From Anaerosalibacter bizertensis (GTDB taxonomy: Bacteria > Bacillota > Clostridia > Tissierellales > Sporanaerobacteraceae), in assembly GCF_009696605.1 (NCBI RefSeq), contig NZ_VULR01000001.1:1-64000 (forward strand): a DNA stretch of 64,000 bases, read 5' to 3'. How positions within the stretch are numbered: position 1 is the first letter of the stretch; the number at the start of each line of letters is the position of its first letter. Both the position numbers and the translations under genes were made by a program. Of the stretch, positions 35,664 to 46,665 are shown in pieces. Below the pieces are notes generated by a model that saw only the letters and a list, made by a program, of their open reading frames with translations, was not told the origin of the DNA and searched no databases.

Positions 35664-38600
35664 CTTTATGCTTTCCTAAAACTACTTCTATATGATGACT
35701 TTTATAGTCATTTATTAATTTCACATAGTTTTCATCTAATAAAATCCCATCTAATTTTATATATCCTATACCAGTATTTAATTTATATGGATTTCTCACT
35801 TCTATATTATAAATAGTTTCAAAATATTTATATTTTATATTGTACTTATCCCAATTTTTAGGAATACAAGGATTTATATATAAATTTTCTCCTTCTAATC
35901 TAAAACCTAATATATGCTCTAAGCCTACTTTATAAATCCATCCTGAAGAGCCAGTATACCACGTCCATCCTCCTCTTCCTATATGAGGGCTAACCCCATA
36001 TACATCGGCTGCCATTACATAAGGTTCCGCTTTATACTTTCCACATTCAATTAAAGTTCTTGTGTGATTAATAGGATTTATAATATTGAATAGTTTAAAA
36101 GCTTTATCTCCTTCTCCCATAAGTGCAAAAGCTCCTATGACCCAAGCAGCCGCATGAGTATATTGTCCTCCATTCTCCCTTACTCCTGGGACATAACTTT
36201 TTATATATCCAGGATCTAGTTCTCCACTATCAAATGGTGGACTTAGAAGTAGTATCATCCCTTCCTCTGCTTTCACAAGATATTCTTCTACTGATTTCAT
36301 AGCTTTTTGATTTCTATCTTTAGTACCAAGACCAGATAATACTGCCCAAGTCTGAGCAATAGAATCTATCCTACATTCTTCATTCTCTTTTGAACCTAAA
36401 ACATTTCCGTCATCAAAATATGCTCTTAGATACCAATCCCCATCCCATCCATTTTTTTCTATAGATTCTTTTATATTATTTATTAGCTCTTCATATCTTT
36501 TTGATCTATCTAGGTCTCCAACTTTTTTACATATAGGTACAAATTTGCTTAAAATACTTCCTAAGAACCATCCTAGCCAGATACTTTCTCCTTTGCCTTT
36601 ATACCCTACTTTATTCATTCCATCGTTCCAATCACCTGATCCCATAAGAGGAATGCCTCTTTCTCCAAACTTGAGGGATTTTTCAATAGCTTTTATACAA
36701 TGTTCATAAACGGTACCAATTTTTTCAGACATATTTGGTACTTCATATCTCTCTTGTTCTTCACTACTAAGAATTACACTTTCAATATAAGGAACTTTTT
36801 CTTCCAGGATAGAATAATCTTCAGTAATCATTAAATATTCTGCTACTACAAAAGGTAGCCATAACAAATCATCTGAATACTTACTTCTAATCCCTTTGTG
36901 AACCTTATCCATAGGGTTAGGATGCCACCAATGCTGTATATCTCCTTCCACGAACTGATGTCTACAATTATTTATAATTTGTTTTTTGCATTCTTCTGGA
37001 GCTATATATAAACAGTTCATCACATCTTGAATTTGATCCCTTCCACCAAAAGCACCACCCACTTGGTAAAATCCTGTTCTGCCCCAAAGTCTAGAAACTA
37101 TAGTTTGATACATTAGCCAATTATTCATAATTAGATTCATAGAAAGTTCAGGAGTATCTATTTGAATCTTTTCCAGTTTCTCCTTCCAATACTCTTTAAC
37201 TTTAGTTAGCTCTTCTTTAGCCTTATCTAATTTTCTATATCTTTTAATCATAGAATATCCATTCTCTACACTACCACTTTCACCTAAAACCATAACCAAT
37301 TCCTTTTCACTTCCACTAGGAATAGTTACTTCAACTTCAATAGACGAACAAGGATCATATCCTATACCTACAGTATTAGAAAGCCTTTCCTTTTTCAGAG
37401 CTTCTGGATCTTCTAATGAGCCTAAATCTCCTATGAATTCTCTCCTATTTCCTGTATAACTTTTAATTTTCTCTGAAGTTCCAATGAAAATACTACTGTT
37501 TCTAAAATCTACATTTGTTGAGTTTTTTATTAAAAATATTTCTTCTTTTTCATCCATATCAGTTTCAATAAATTTATCTGTAATTTCATCTGTTACACCT
37601 AGTACAGGTCTTACAAAGTATACTAAAGTTAACTTTCTTTCAAAACTTGAATGGTTTTTTAATTTAATTAAATTCATCTTAATATTATGATCTAAAGCTG
37701 TGTATAGAGTTAGTTCTTGTTCAATGCCTTGGCTAAAATGATTAAATTTAGAATACCCCTGCCCATGAGTAATAACATAGTCTTCTTTTTCTCTAATAGG
37801 AGAAGAGGTTATATTCCAAATATAACCAGTGTCATCATCTCTTAAGTATATTATTTCTCCTGGTAAATTCACTACAGCATCATTGTACCAAGGAGTCAAT
37901 TTATTTTCCCTGCTATTATGTGCCCAGCTAAAACCTGCACCAGTTTCTGAAACTATAAATCCAAAATTTCTATTAGCTATAACATTTATCCAAGGAAGAG
38001 GTGTATTTAAGCCTTCAGTAAGCTTTATAATATATTCGCTTCCTCCTTTTGCAAACCCTCCATAACCATTGAAATATTCAAGGTCTAATTCTTTTTCAAT
38101 AGTAGGATAATCTTTCCTTATTCCAGTAAAAGTTTTGTCAGGAATATATTCTTCCTTTTCAAGTTTCTTTTTTAATCCTTCTTCTGCATCAATTATTAAG
38201 GATGCCCATTTAAATAATAATGCTCTGTCCTCATAAGGCATATTATTAGATTTTCTAATATATATATTGCTACTATTTCTACCGCATTCAAATACAGTTT
38301 CCTGAATACTTTCATACAATGGTTCATAATAAGAACTTTCATATTCACATAGTATAACTAAATCTACTTCTAATCCTTTAAAAAACCAGTAGCCATGAGC
38401 TCTTAATATTTTCTTCAAGTTTTCTAATCCTTCCAAGCTCCGTATTATTATGAGAACAATAGGAATATCCCCAGAAATTCCATAAGCCCATAACCCTTCC
38501 TGTCCTTTAAAACTTTCTTTTATAATATCTCTATATTTAATAATATTTGTATTATTAAAAAATACTAGACTAGAAACCAATTCATCGTATAATTTTAAGT

Positions 38601-41600
38601 CATCCCCTTTGTAAGTTAAATATCCAATCTCTGCTTGACTTCTAGTATGAGCTAATTCAAAGGCCTTAGAAAAGCTGATTTCATCATTATATTTTTTGAA
38701 AAGTTTGATTGCTCCTTCTTTAGTGCTGTCTATTCCAGTTACAAAGTAAATTTCTTTACTTTCTCCGCTTTTAACTTTTACTCTTCTTTTAAGGCTCATT
38801 ATTGGATCTAAAACAGCACCTGTTGTATTGGTAAGTTCTTTAAATAATCCTTGGGGATTTGATAGTTTATTCCCTCTACCAATAAAATTAAATCTATTAG
38901 TTTCATATTCAAATGCTATTTCATCTTTATCTTCATTCCCTATGCCATGAACTATATATACTATATCCTGGTCTTCTCTTCTCTTCCTTCTGTAGGCTAT
39001 AATGCCCTTACTATCTTCTATCTCTTCTGTCCTTATAAATAAATTATTAAATACAGGATGAGATATATCTGCATCTAAAAGATCTCCCACTATTTCAAAA
39101 TAACTACACACTTCAAGTAAAGCGTCTTCTTCACCATTGTTTGTTAATGTAACCTTTCTAATCTCCCCGTCTTCTTCAGATAATAAAACTATATCCATTC
39201 TAGTTTCTATATAACCATCTTTTCTATAAAAACTTACTTTATCATTAGAAAAATAAACTTTATATTCATCTGGTTCTACCTTAGTAGGCTCATAGGTTGT
39301 AGACCAATACCTGTTCTCTGTTAAATTATTTATATATATAAACTTTCCATATTGATTTACTAATTCTTCTTTTCTCCATCTATTTATAAAAATATTATCC
39401 TTCTTTGAATATCCTAATCCTTTATTAGTAATCATTGTTGAGTAATCTCCTGAAGCCAATATATGACAGTGTGTATTTTTTAAATCCTCCTTATCATATA
39501 TTCTTCCTAAGTTTAAATGTCTTTTTTCTTCCTGGTATTCTATATCTACTAGATTTTCTTTTTCTTTGGCCACAACTACTTTCATAGGTATTTTTTCTTG
39601 CAATAAAAGCTCCCCTGTTTTCATTTCAGGATTTCTATGAAATCTATCTATTAAAATTTCTCCATTTAAAAAATTATTTATAGATAGAAATATCATACCT
39701 TGATGATGTGTCATATAGCTTTTTACTATTCCTTTATCCATGTTTTGTGGAAGCCTTCTAGTAGTAAAATCTATAGCCTCGTATAATCCATATTTTCCAT
39801 CCATTTGTTCTTTGACTAAATTATCTACATTAGATATAACGGATTTAGGATTAAATTTTATAGCAAGAATAGAGGAATATGGGGATATTACTAAATCTTC
39901 TTTAAGACCTCTTTTAAAACCTAACTGGGGAACCCCAAAAGCCTTATATTGATAATTTAAGTTTACATCAAAAGCAAAAAATCCTGATTCAGATATTCCC
40001 CAAGGAAGATTTTTATCACTGCAATAATTCTCTTGTACCCTTATAGCTGTATTATAGGTTTCATCTAATAAAGTGTTTTTATAATTTTTCATAATTAGTG
40101 TAGGCATTAAATATTCAAACATAGTTCCAGTCCAAGAAGCTAATCCTCTATATCCATCTTTCTCAATTAAAGTTCTTCCTAATTTAAACCAGTGCTTCAC
40201 AGGAACTTCTCTTCTGCATATAGCAATATAACTAGTAGTCCTTGCTTCTGAAGCTAATAGGTCATAATAAGAATCTAATAATTCTTTTTTCTCAACAATA
40301 TATCCTACAGAAAATAACTCTTTCTCTTCATTATATAAAGGTCTAAAATCCACTTCATCTATTAACCTTTCTATTCTGGATATTAGATTTTCAATATTAT
40401 CTATAGCTCTTTGTGTATTTTTATATAAAACTTTTATATTTTCATCTTCAGTATCTTTTAAAAGTTTTTCGTAATATGTTTTTAAATCTAAAAGGGAGTA
40501 TTTATTATTTTCATCTAGTATATAATCTCTATACTCTTTTAATAAAGCCTCAACCCTGCTTAAACTTTTAATAGCCCATTTATCTTTATTAAGGTCAATA
40601 TTATTATTTAGTCTATCTTTTAGCTCTTTCAATCCATCTATACTTATATCTTCTATTTCTTCAACTTGAGCAACTATTTCCGACTTTAATTCTTCATCTT
40701 CTATTAAATTTATAGTATCTTTTAATCCTTGTAGATCTTTTTTATCTATCAATGGATTTCTTAAGTACTCTTTAAGACCTTCTCTTAATGCATAAAGGTA
40801 AGAAATAAAATTACCACTATCTACTGTAGATACAAAGTAAGGACGTAATGGCTCTAAGTCTGTTGTACTATACCAATTGTACAAATGTCCTTCCCATTTC
40901 TCCATTTTTTCTACTGAAGAAATAGTCTTATCAAGTAATTTTGCCATTTCTGATATGGTTATATATCCTAAATCTTTAGCAGATAAAATCCCTACCCATA
41001 AAAATCCTATATTAGTTGGAGATGTTCTATAAGCTACTCCATTATAAGGATATTCTTGATAGTTATCTGGAGGTAGAAAATTATTCTCTTCATTTGTAAA
41101 CATCTCATAATAATCCCAAGTCTTTCTTGCTATCTCCCTTAAATAATTAGTTTCTATTTTAGGTTTTTCCTCTATATCTTCTTTACTAATAAAATAAGCT
41201 ATTATAGGAGATCCGATCCATAGTATCACAATGATTATTGATGCATATATATTTTTTATATTAAGTAAAAAAGTTAATCCAATTGTAGCAAGCCCTATTA
41301 AAACACTACTTCTCATTCTTAAAAAGAAACTTTTTAAATCATTTTTAAGCCTCTTCTCCATATCAAAAGCAGTAGTCCATTGAAGTAAATTTTTCTTTGA
41401 AAAAAACACTCTATAAATTGTTCTTAAAATAGCATCTACCATCATATACCCTTCATAAGGTAAAAATATAAAAGAAAGTACTCCTTGATAGAAGCTACCC
41501 TTTACACCTGTTATTATATTTCCATTTAATTTTAATTTACTTATAAGATTGTTTCCATATAGTATATGTTCCATCAATGTAATTATAAAAGGTGTAAATA

Positions 41601-44052
41601 TAGCAAGTAACCCTACCATTATCCAAAAATATATACTTCCAGGAAAAATAGTTAAACCAAATATTATTGTAAGAAGTACACTTACAGGAACTAAACTTCG
41701 CCTCATATTGTCCACTATTTTCCACTTGGAAATTGACGATATAGGATTTCTTCTATTGCTCTTAAGCCATCTAATTAATTGCCAATCTCCACGGACCCAT
41801 CTATGGAGTCTCATTATATAAGAATTATACTTTTCTGGATATCCATCTATTAACTCAACATCTGTTGCTAATCCTGCCCTGACATAACAACTTTCTAATA
41901 AATCATGACTTAATACTGCATTTTCAGGTATAGAATCTTTTAAACATGTTTGAAAAACCTTTAGATCATATATTCCTTTCCCTGTGAATATTCCTTCTCT
42001 AAATAAATCTTGATATATATCAGATACAGCTGTAGTATAAGGGTCTATTCCACCTTGTCCTGCATATATCCTAGTAAATAATGATTTATTTGAACTTTCA
42101 ATATCTATAGAAATTCTAGGTTGAATTATTCCATAACCTTCCGTTACAATATTTTTCTCACTATCAATTATTGCTGAATTTAATGGATGAGCAATTGTAC
42201 CTACAAGTTTTTTTGCTGATTCTAAAGGCAGTTTGGTATCAGCATCTAACGTGATTATATATTTTATTTTATTTTTTAATGAAGATATATCACTAGATAT
42301 CACTGAATAAGTAGTATCTTCATTTCCTAATATTAACTCATTAAATTCTACTAGTGCTCCTCTTTTTCGTTCCCATCCCATCCACTTTTCTTCACCATCA
42401 GAATATACTCTATCCCTGTGAAAATAATAGAATATCTTCTCATTTTTACTATATTTATTATTTAATTCTTCAATAGCTTGTAAACCTTTTTGAATTATCT
42501 TTTCATCTTCTTTTTCCTTTTCTAATTGACCATCTTTGAAATCCCCAATTAAACCAAAATACAAATTCTTTTCTCCATTGGATAGATAATGAATCTCTAA
42601 TTGTTTTACCAATTCTTCTACCCTTTTTTCATCTGTTAAAAGGGTAGGTATGACTATAAAAGTTTTAAATTTATCTGGTATTCCATCTTTAAACTCTAAT
42701 TTTGGCAAATGTATTGGAGAAAACTTCTTAGAAAATATTGTATTAAATATCCCTATAGATATATTAGAAGCAGGAACTAATGTTGTTAATCCAACTAATA
42801 TTGCCATAACTATATTACTTGTTGCATAAGCATATCTTCCAAATAAAAATACAAGAAACAATGTAAAGAGAACTACAGGAAGAGTATAATATTTTTCACT
42901 CTTTAAATAAAATCCTGTTCTTTTTTCCTTTTTATTTAAACTATTAAAAATTTCTTCTCTTCCATCATCTATAATATAATATCCTACATGACTTTCTTTA
43001 CCTTTATTTCCATTTTCATATTCATTTCTAGCTAGCTCTAATGCTTTTTTAGCTATAAAGATTTCCTTTGTATTTAATTTTTCAGCCAATTCCTGAACAT
43101 GGTGTATATAATAATTTTTTGATTCTAAATCCATATTTCTATAAACTTCTAAAGGATCTTCTTTCAGTGTCTTTTCTACAATACTTAATGATTCAAATAT
43201 ATTGACCCATTTTAAATTTGAAATGTTTTTTAAACTAATTATGCTATTACCTATTTTTAATTTCATATTGGCCTGTTTAATATGTTCTTTTTCTATTATT
43301 TTTTCAACTGTAGTACCAAGATAGTTAAGTCTTCTTTCAAACGAAAATATACTTTGTTGTGTCTCTTCTTTTTTTATTCTAACAAATAATCTTTCTAAGA
43401 AGGATGAACTTATTTCTTCCATTTCTTCAATATACTTTTCTATATCTCTAATTTGAGACAGATCTATTTCATTAGCCTTTTGCCATTGATTGCTTATATT
43501 TTCAATTTTAGTGCAAATATTTCGAATATAATTCATTAAAGCTAAAGTTAGCATAAGTGGCAAAGAAGAAACTTCTTTAATAGATAAAGTACTTTCCTCT
43601 TGATAAGAATTTATAAAATCTATTAAAGTTTCCTCTGTAACAACACCTTCTGTATGAGATATTAGCTCTACTGCTAATATATAGATTCTAGGACAATTTC
43701 TAAATACTCCATTTTCTAAAGTATTTAGCTCTAACCCTCTTTCTTCTTCTAAACTTTGTCTTATCTTTTTATATTGAAGTTCTATTATATAAAAATTATC
43801 CAGAAGCCATTCTGAAGCTTTAGGCAAGTCCTTATTTCTGCTTAACATTGTATTTAATTTCAAGTATATTTTTTCAATATATTTAAAGTTTTTGTCTAGA
43901 TTGAACATTAGAAAATTTTTTACATCAGTTTTTTTTCCTATTTTATGATTTCTTCCTAGCTCTCTACCATGTTTCAATAGTTCTTCTCTGGACAAAAGTA
44001 TATCTTCAGTCTCTATAACACAGGTTTTCTTTCCTCTTAAATATTTCCGCAT
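35647..44052 (-). CDS. ndvB: Cyclic beta-1,2-glucan synthase-like protein (NdvB type)
   Basis: 2,801 residues, the length of Brucella/Sinorhizobium cyclic glucan synthases. Domains in order: soluble helical N-terminus (1-380); membrane segments (about 385-440); GT84 glycosyltransferase (about 465-780) with LDADTKLP (about 602) and WVRGDWQLIRWL (about 757); more membrane segments (about 787-950); a glycoamylase-like domain (about 985-1500; YRTSPTNIGFLWVG, GLASWTGTMFEYLMP); GH94-type domains to the end, with GAFGGRDQIQDV (about 2340) and the acid GSGDWNDGMN (about 2470). In proteobacteria the GT makes beta-1,2-glucan from UDP-glucose, and the GH94 part trims it during cyclisation. Follows the nucleotidyltransferase fusion by 26 bases. 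Confidence 0.88.
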   Translation of the reverse strand: MRKYLRGKKTCVIETEDILLSREELLKHGRELGRNHKIGKKTDVKNFLMFNLDKNFKYIEKIYLKLNTMLSRNKDLPKASEWLLDNFYIIELQYKKIRQSLEEERGLELNTLENGVFRNCPRIYILAVELISHTEGVVTEETLIDFINSYQEESTLSIKEVSSLPLMLTLALMNYIRNICTKIENISNQWQKANEIDLSQIRDIEKYIEEMEEISSSFLERLFVRIKKEETQQSIFSFERRLNYLGTTVEKIIEKEHIKQANMKLKIGNSIISLKNISNLKWVNIFESLSIVEKTLKEDPLEVYRNMDLESKNYYIHHVQELAEKLNTKEIFIAKKALELARNEYENGNKGKESHVGYYIIDDGREEIFNSLNKKEKRTGFYLKSEKYYTLPVVLFTLFLVFLFGRYAYATSNIVMAILVGLTTLVPASNISIGIFNTIFSKKFSPIHLPKLEFKDGIPDKFKTFIVIPTLLTDEKRVEELVKQLEIHYLSNGEKNLYFGLIGDFKDGQLEKEKEDEKIIQKGLQAIEELNNKYSKNEKIFYYFHRDRVYSDGEEKWMGWERKRGALVEFNELILGNEDTTYSVISSDISSLKNKIKYIITLDADTKLPLESAKKLVGTIAHPLNSAIIDSEKNIVTEGYGIIQPRISIDIESSNKSLFTRIYAGQGGIDPYTTAVSDIYQDLFREGIFTGKGIYDLKVFQTCLKDSIPENAVLSHDLLESCYVRAGLATDVELIDGYPEKYNSYIMRLHRWVRGDWQLIRWLKSNRRNPISSISKWKIVDNMRRSLVPVSVLLTIIFGLTIFPGSIYFWIMVGLLAIFTPFIITLMEHILYGNNLISKLKLNGNIITGVKGSFYQGVLSFIFLPYEGYMMVDAILRTIYRVFFSKKNLLQWTTAFDMEKRLKNDLKSFFLRMRSSVLIGLATIGLTFLLNIKNIYASIIIVILWIGSPIIAYFISKEDIEEKPKIETNYLREIARKTWDYYEMFTNEENNFLPPDNYQEYPYNGVAYRTSPTNIGFLWVGILSAKDLGYITISEMAKLLDKTISSVEKMEKWEGHLYNWYSTTDLEPLRPYFVSTVDSGNFISYLYALREGLKEYLRNPLIDKKDLQGLKDTINLIEDEELKSEIVAQVEEIEDISIDGLKELKDRLNNNIDLNKDKWAIKSLSRVEALLKEYRDYILDENNKYSLLDLKTYYEKLLKDTEDENIKVLYKNTQRAIDNIENLISRIERLIDEVDFRPLYNEEKELFSVGYIVEKKELLDSYYDLLASEARTTSYIAICRREVPVKHWFKLGRTLIEKDGYRGLASWTGTMFEYLMPTLIMKNYKNTLLDETYNTAIRVQENYCSDKNLPWGISESGFFAFDVNLNYQYKAFGVPQLGFKRGLKEDLVISPYSSILAIKFNPKSVISNVDNLVKEQMDGKYGLYEAIDFTTRRLPQNMDKGIVKSYMTHHQGMIFLSINNFLNGEILIDRFHRNPEMKTGELLLQEKIPMKVVVAKEKENLVDIEYQEEKRHLNLGRIYDKEDLKNTHCHILASGDYSTMITNKGLGYSKKDNIFINRWRKEELVNQYGKFIYINNLTENRYWSTTYEPTKVEPDEYKVYFSNDKVSFYRKDGYIETRMDIVLLSEEDGEIRKVTLTNNGEEDALLEVCSYFEIVGDLLDADISHPVFNNLFIRTEEIEDSKGIIAYRRKRREDQDIVYIVHGIGNEDKDEIAFEYETNRFNFIGRGNKLSNPQGLFKELTNTTGAVLDPIMSLKRRVKVKSGESKEIYFVTGIDSTKEGAIKLFKKYNDEISFSKAFELAHTRSQAEIGYLTYKGDDLKLYDELVSSLVFFNNTNIIKYRDIIKESFKGQEGLWAYGISGDIPIVLIIIRSLEGLENLKKILRAHGYWFFKGLEVDLVILCEYESSYYEPLYESIQETVFECGRNSSNIYIRKSNNMPYEDRALLFKWASLIIDAEEGLKKKLEKEEYIPDKTFTGIRKDYPTIEKELDLEYFNGYGGFAKGGSEYIIKLTEGLNTPLPWINVIANRNFGFIVSETGAGFSWAHNSRENKLTPWYNDAVVNLPGEIIYLRDDDTGYIWNITSSPIREKEDYVITHGQGYSKFNHFSQGIEQELTLYTALDHNIKMNLIKLKNHSSFERKLTLVYFVRPVLGVTDEITDKFIETDMDEKEEIFLIKNSTNVDFRNSSIFIGTSEKIKSYTGNRREFIGDLGSLEDPEALKKERLSNTVGIGYDPCSSIEVEVTIPSGSEKELVMVLGESGSVENGYSMIKRYRKLDKAKEELTKVKEYWKEKLEKIQIDTPELSMNLIMNNWLMYQTIVSRLWGRTGFYQVGGAFGGRDQIQDVMNCLYIAPEECKKQIINNCRHQFVEGDIQHWWHPNPMDKVHKGIRSKYSDDLLWLPFVVAEYLMITEDYSILEEKVPYIESVILSSEEQERYEVPNMSEKIGTVYEHCIKAIEKSLKFGERGIPLMGSGDWNDGMNKVGYKGKGESIWLGWFLGSILSKFVPICKKVGDLDRSKRYEELINNIKESIEKNGWDGDWYLRAYFDDGNVLGSKENEECRIDSIAQTWAVLSGLGTKDRNQKAMKSVEEYLVKAEEGMILLLSPPFDSGELDPGYIKSYVPGVRENGGQYTHAAAWVIGAFALMGEGDKAFKLFNIINPINHTRTLIECGKYKAEPYVMAADVYGVSPHIGRGGWTWYTGSSGWIYKVGLEHILGFRLEGENLYINPCIPKNWDKYNIKYKYFETIYNIEVRNPYKLNTGIGYIKLDGILLDENYVKLINDYKSHHIEVVLGKHKVESYL

Positions 44053-44078
44053 CTAACTCATCCCTTTCAACTGCTAAT

Positions 44079-46523
44079 CTATGTAGAGTCTTTCCTTATC
44101 ATCTTTCTTATCTTTTTATCATAAAAATCAGATAATTCTTCAGCATATTCCTCTGATAAACCCTCTACATATATATTGAACACAGGTTTTTCATTGTCTG
44201 GTAGAACTAAAACCCATCCTCTATCTTCTACAATTCTTGCCCCTTCAAAAGTTTCTATAACATCATTATCTTCTTCAATAAGCTTTCTAAGCACTTCTCC
44301 TTTATCTTCCCATTTACAAGGAACTTGTTTTTCTAAATAATAATATCTGGGTAATTCATCTATTAAGCTAGTTAAAGAAATATCATTTCCTACTAAGAAA
44401 TCTATTATTTTTCCTACTCCCCATATAGCATCAAAGTTTAATATATATTGACTTATACAATTTCTATTTATTATTTCAGTCATAATATCTGAAATATTCG
44501 TCTTTGCTATATGAACTTTTCCATTAAACTTTTCTGCCATCTCTTCTACAACTCTTGGAAAATTATATGGCACAATAACCTCTTCAATTTCTCCAGATTT
44601 AAATCCTATTAAAGTAGTGAATAATAAAAATTCTTCTTCAGTTAATATTTTTCCATTACTTTCTATTAGAATTAAATCCTCTCCATCTTCACTAAATACT
44701 ATTCCTAAATCAAATTTTTCTTTTTTCACTTCTTCAGATAAAATTTCCATTGATTTTTTTCCATAAAAGTCAGTTGTTTTTACATTACAACCAATGCTCT
44801 CTAAATACTCTTTAGCAAGAGTTATTATATTATGGGATTTTGAACTAATTAAGATATTAGGGGACTTTCTTTTTATTTTGTTAATATTTTTTAATATTTT
44901 TTTACCTTCTTCTATGTATATAGAAGAAAAATTATACATCTTAACTATATCCTTAACCCTTTTTCCACTACATCTTTTGAAATCTTCAATAGCAAAGGTA
45001 TTTTCAATTTTTCTTTCTAAATTTCTACTTATATTAACACCGTTACTATCAAGTAATTCTATATGAATTTTATTTCTATCCAAAGAATCTACCTTAACTT
45101 GTATTCCTCCGCTAGCTTGAAATTTTTTTACTGCAAATCTACACATAGGAAGGGAAGCTTCCTCTATATCTATCACCTTGGCACCTGTTGAAAGTACACC
45201 AGCTATCAAAGAGTTTTTAATTAAATTAGATGAATTGTACTCATCGCAACTTATTATAAACGTTCCACTTTCTTTGATTGTTGAGGCAAAAGCTGTCCCT
45301 AATTTAGACGCAAATTCAGGTGTAATATCTATATTTGCATCTCCTGATATATCTCTATATCCGAATATATTCTTTGAAGCCTTTGAGCTCCAAATTAAAT
45401 TTTCTTGTACTACTGCACCTTCTTCTACTGTTTTATATGGCCATATTTTTATATTAGGATTTATAGTTGAATTTGCTAAGAGTTTCGAATTACTTCCTAT
45501 TACTGCTTCTTCATAGATTTTAACTTGTTCTTCAATTTGTACCAAATCGCATACAACACTTTTTCTAAGCTCTACATTATCTGATACAAATACCTTATCC
45601 CATAAAATACTTCTTTTTAATGATGAGTTTTTACGTATATGACAATTATCTCCGATTACACTATAAGGCTCTATAATAGTATTGTCTTCTATAATAGTAT
45701 TATCTCCAATATAAACTGGTGGAATTAACTTCACTCCATTTCCTAATGAAGTCCCATCTCCAATCCATATTCCATCTTTTATTTCTTTCGACTTAAATTT
45801 CATTTCTATTTTTTTATTTAGTAAATCTTCATGGGTTTTTATATATGAATTTAAATCCCCTATATCGCACCAATATTCATGGGTTACATAACCATACATA
45901 GGGACATTGTCTTTCAAAAGTCTTGGAAATAGATCTTTGCTAAAATCAAAATTCTCACCTTTTTTATAATAGTCTAGTACTTCTGGTTCCAATATGTATA
46001 TACCAGTATTTATAGTATCGCTAAATACTTCTCCCCAACTAGGCTTTTCTAAAAATCTTGTTATCTTACCATTTTCATCTGTTATTACTACACCATACTC
46101 TAACGGTATAGGTTCTTTTTTCAATATAAGAGTAGCTTTAGAATTTCTTTCTTTGTGAAAATTTAAAGCTTTTTCAATATCTATATTAGTAAAAGCATCA
46201 CCACTTACAACTATAAAAGTATTGTCAAGAAAATCTTCTGCATTTTTCACACTTCCACCTGTGCCTAATGGTGTTTCCTCTATATAATAATCCATATTTA
46301 CACCAAATCTTTTACCATCGCCAAAATATTCCGTTATCATTGCAGGTAGATAGTGTAAAGTTACAGCTATATCATTTATATTGTACTTTTTTAAAAGATC
46401 TACAGTGTATTCCATGACTGGTTTATTGAATATGGGTACCATTGGTTTTGGAATACGACAAGTAAGAGGTCGTAATCTAGTTCCTTGACCACCAGACATT
46501 ATTACAGCTTTAATTTTAATCAC
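44079..46523 (-). CDS. Sugar-1-phosphate nucleotidyltransferase fused to a degenerate phosphomutase domain
   Basis: 814 residues. N-terminal NTP transferase (1-235) with AVIMSGGQGTRLRPLT, FNKPVMEYTV, VVSGDAFTNID and EYWCDIGD; left-handed beta-helix hexapeptide repeats (about 250-375); a phosphohexomutase-like region (about 385-800). In the last, the active-site TASHNP is replaced by VKVDSLDRNK, so it is probably not a mutase; similar fusions elsewhere are annotated mannose-1-phosphate guanylyltransferase. It may instead make UDP- or GDP-glucose for NdvB. The GTG at 46523 overlaps the AAGGAG ribosome site; the best-spaced codon, and the one at the family's start position, is ATT at 46514. Confidence 0.85.
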   Translation of the reverse strand: MIKIKAVIMSGGQGTRLRPLTCRIPKPMVPIFNKPVMEYTVDLLKKYNINDIAVTLHYLPAMITEYFGDGKRFGVNMDYYIEETPLGTGGSVKNAEDFLDNTFIVVSGDAFTNIDIEKALNFHKERNSKATLILKKEPIPLEYGVVITDENGKITRFLEKPSWGEVFSDTINTGIYILEPEVLDYYKKGENFDFSKDLFPRLLKDNVPMYGYVTHEYWCDIGDLNSYIKTHEDLLNKKIEMKFKSKEIKDGIWIGDGTSLGNGVKLIPPVYIGDNTIIEDNTIIEPYSVIGDNCHIRKNSSLKRSILWDKVFVSDNVELRKSVVCDLVQIEEQVKIYEEAVIGSNSKLLANSTINPNIKIWPYKTVEEGAVVQENLIWSSKASKNIFGYRDISGDANIDITPEFASKLGTAFASTIKESGTFIISCDEYNSSNLIKNSLIAGVLSTGAKVIDIEEASLPMCRFAVKKFQASGGIQVKVDSLDRNKIHIELLDSNGVNISRNLERKIENTFAIEDFKRCSGKRVKDIVKMYNFSSIYIEEGKKILKNINKIKRKSPNILISSKSHNIITLAKEYLESIGCNVKTTDFYGKKSMEILSEEVKKEKFDLGIVFSEDGEDLILIESNGKILTEEEFLLFTTLIGFKSGEIEEVIVPYNFPRVVEEMAEKFNGKVHIAKTNISDIMTEIINRNCISQYILNFDAIWGVGKIIDFLVGNDISLTSLIDELPRYYYLEKQVPCKWEDKGEVLRKLIEEDNDVIETFEGARIVEDRGWVLVLPDNEKPVFNIYVEGLSEEYAEELSDFYDKKIRKMIRKDST

Positions 46524-46602
46524 TCCTTGCTTTCTTTTATCGTATACATTATTGTTTCATATAAGTGGGAAATATATTCATAAAAGTCATTTTTTCGTAA
46601 CA

Positions 46603-46648
46603 ATAAAAAAGCTAAGGTTTTAAACTATAGTTTAAAACCTTAGCTTTC
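46603..46648 (-). terminator. Terminator of pgcA
   Basis: A 40-base perfect palindrome, AAAGCTAAGGTTTTAAACTA arms, followed by TTTTTTATTG on the minus strand. It separates pgcA from the nucleotidyltransferase fusion, so the glucan genes lie in two transcripts. Confidence 0.85.
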
Positions 46649-46665
46649 TATTATTATTTAAAATA

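Noticed and set aside
41537-41821. Overlapping frames inside the NdvB-type gene, and many plus-strand frames within minus-strand genes
   Set aside because: They lack ribosome sites and mirror the codon pattern of the real gene on the other strand.
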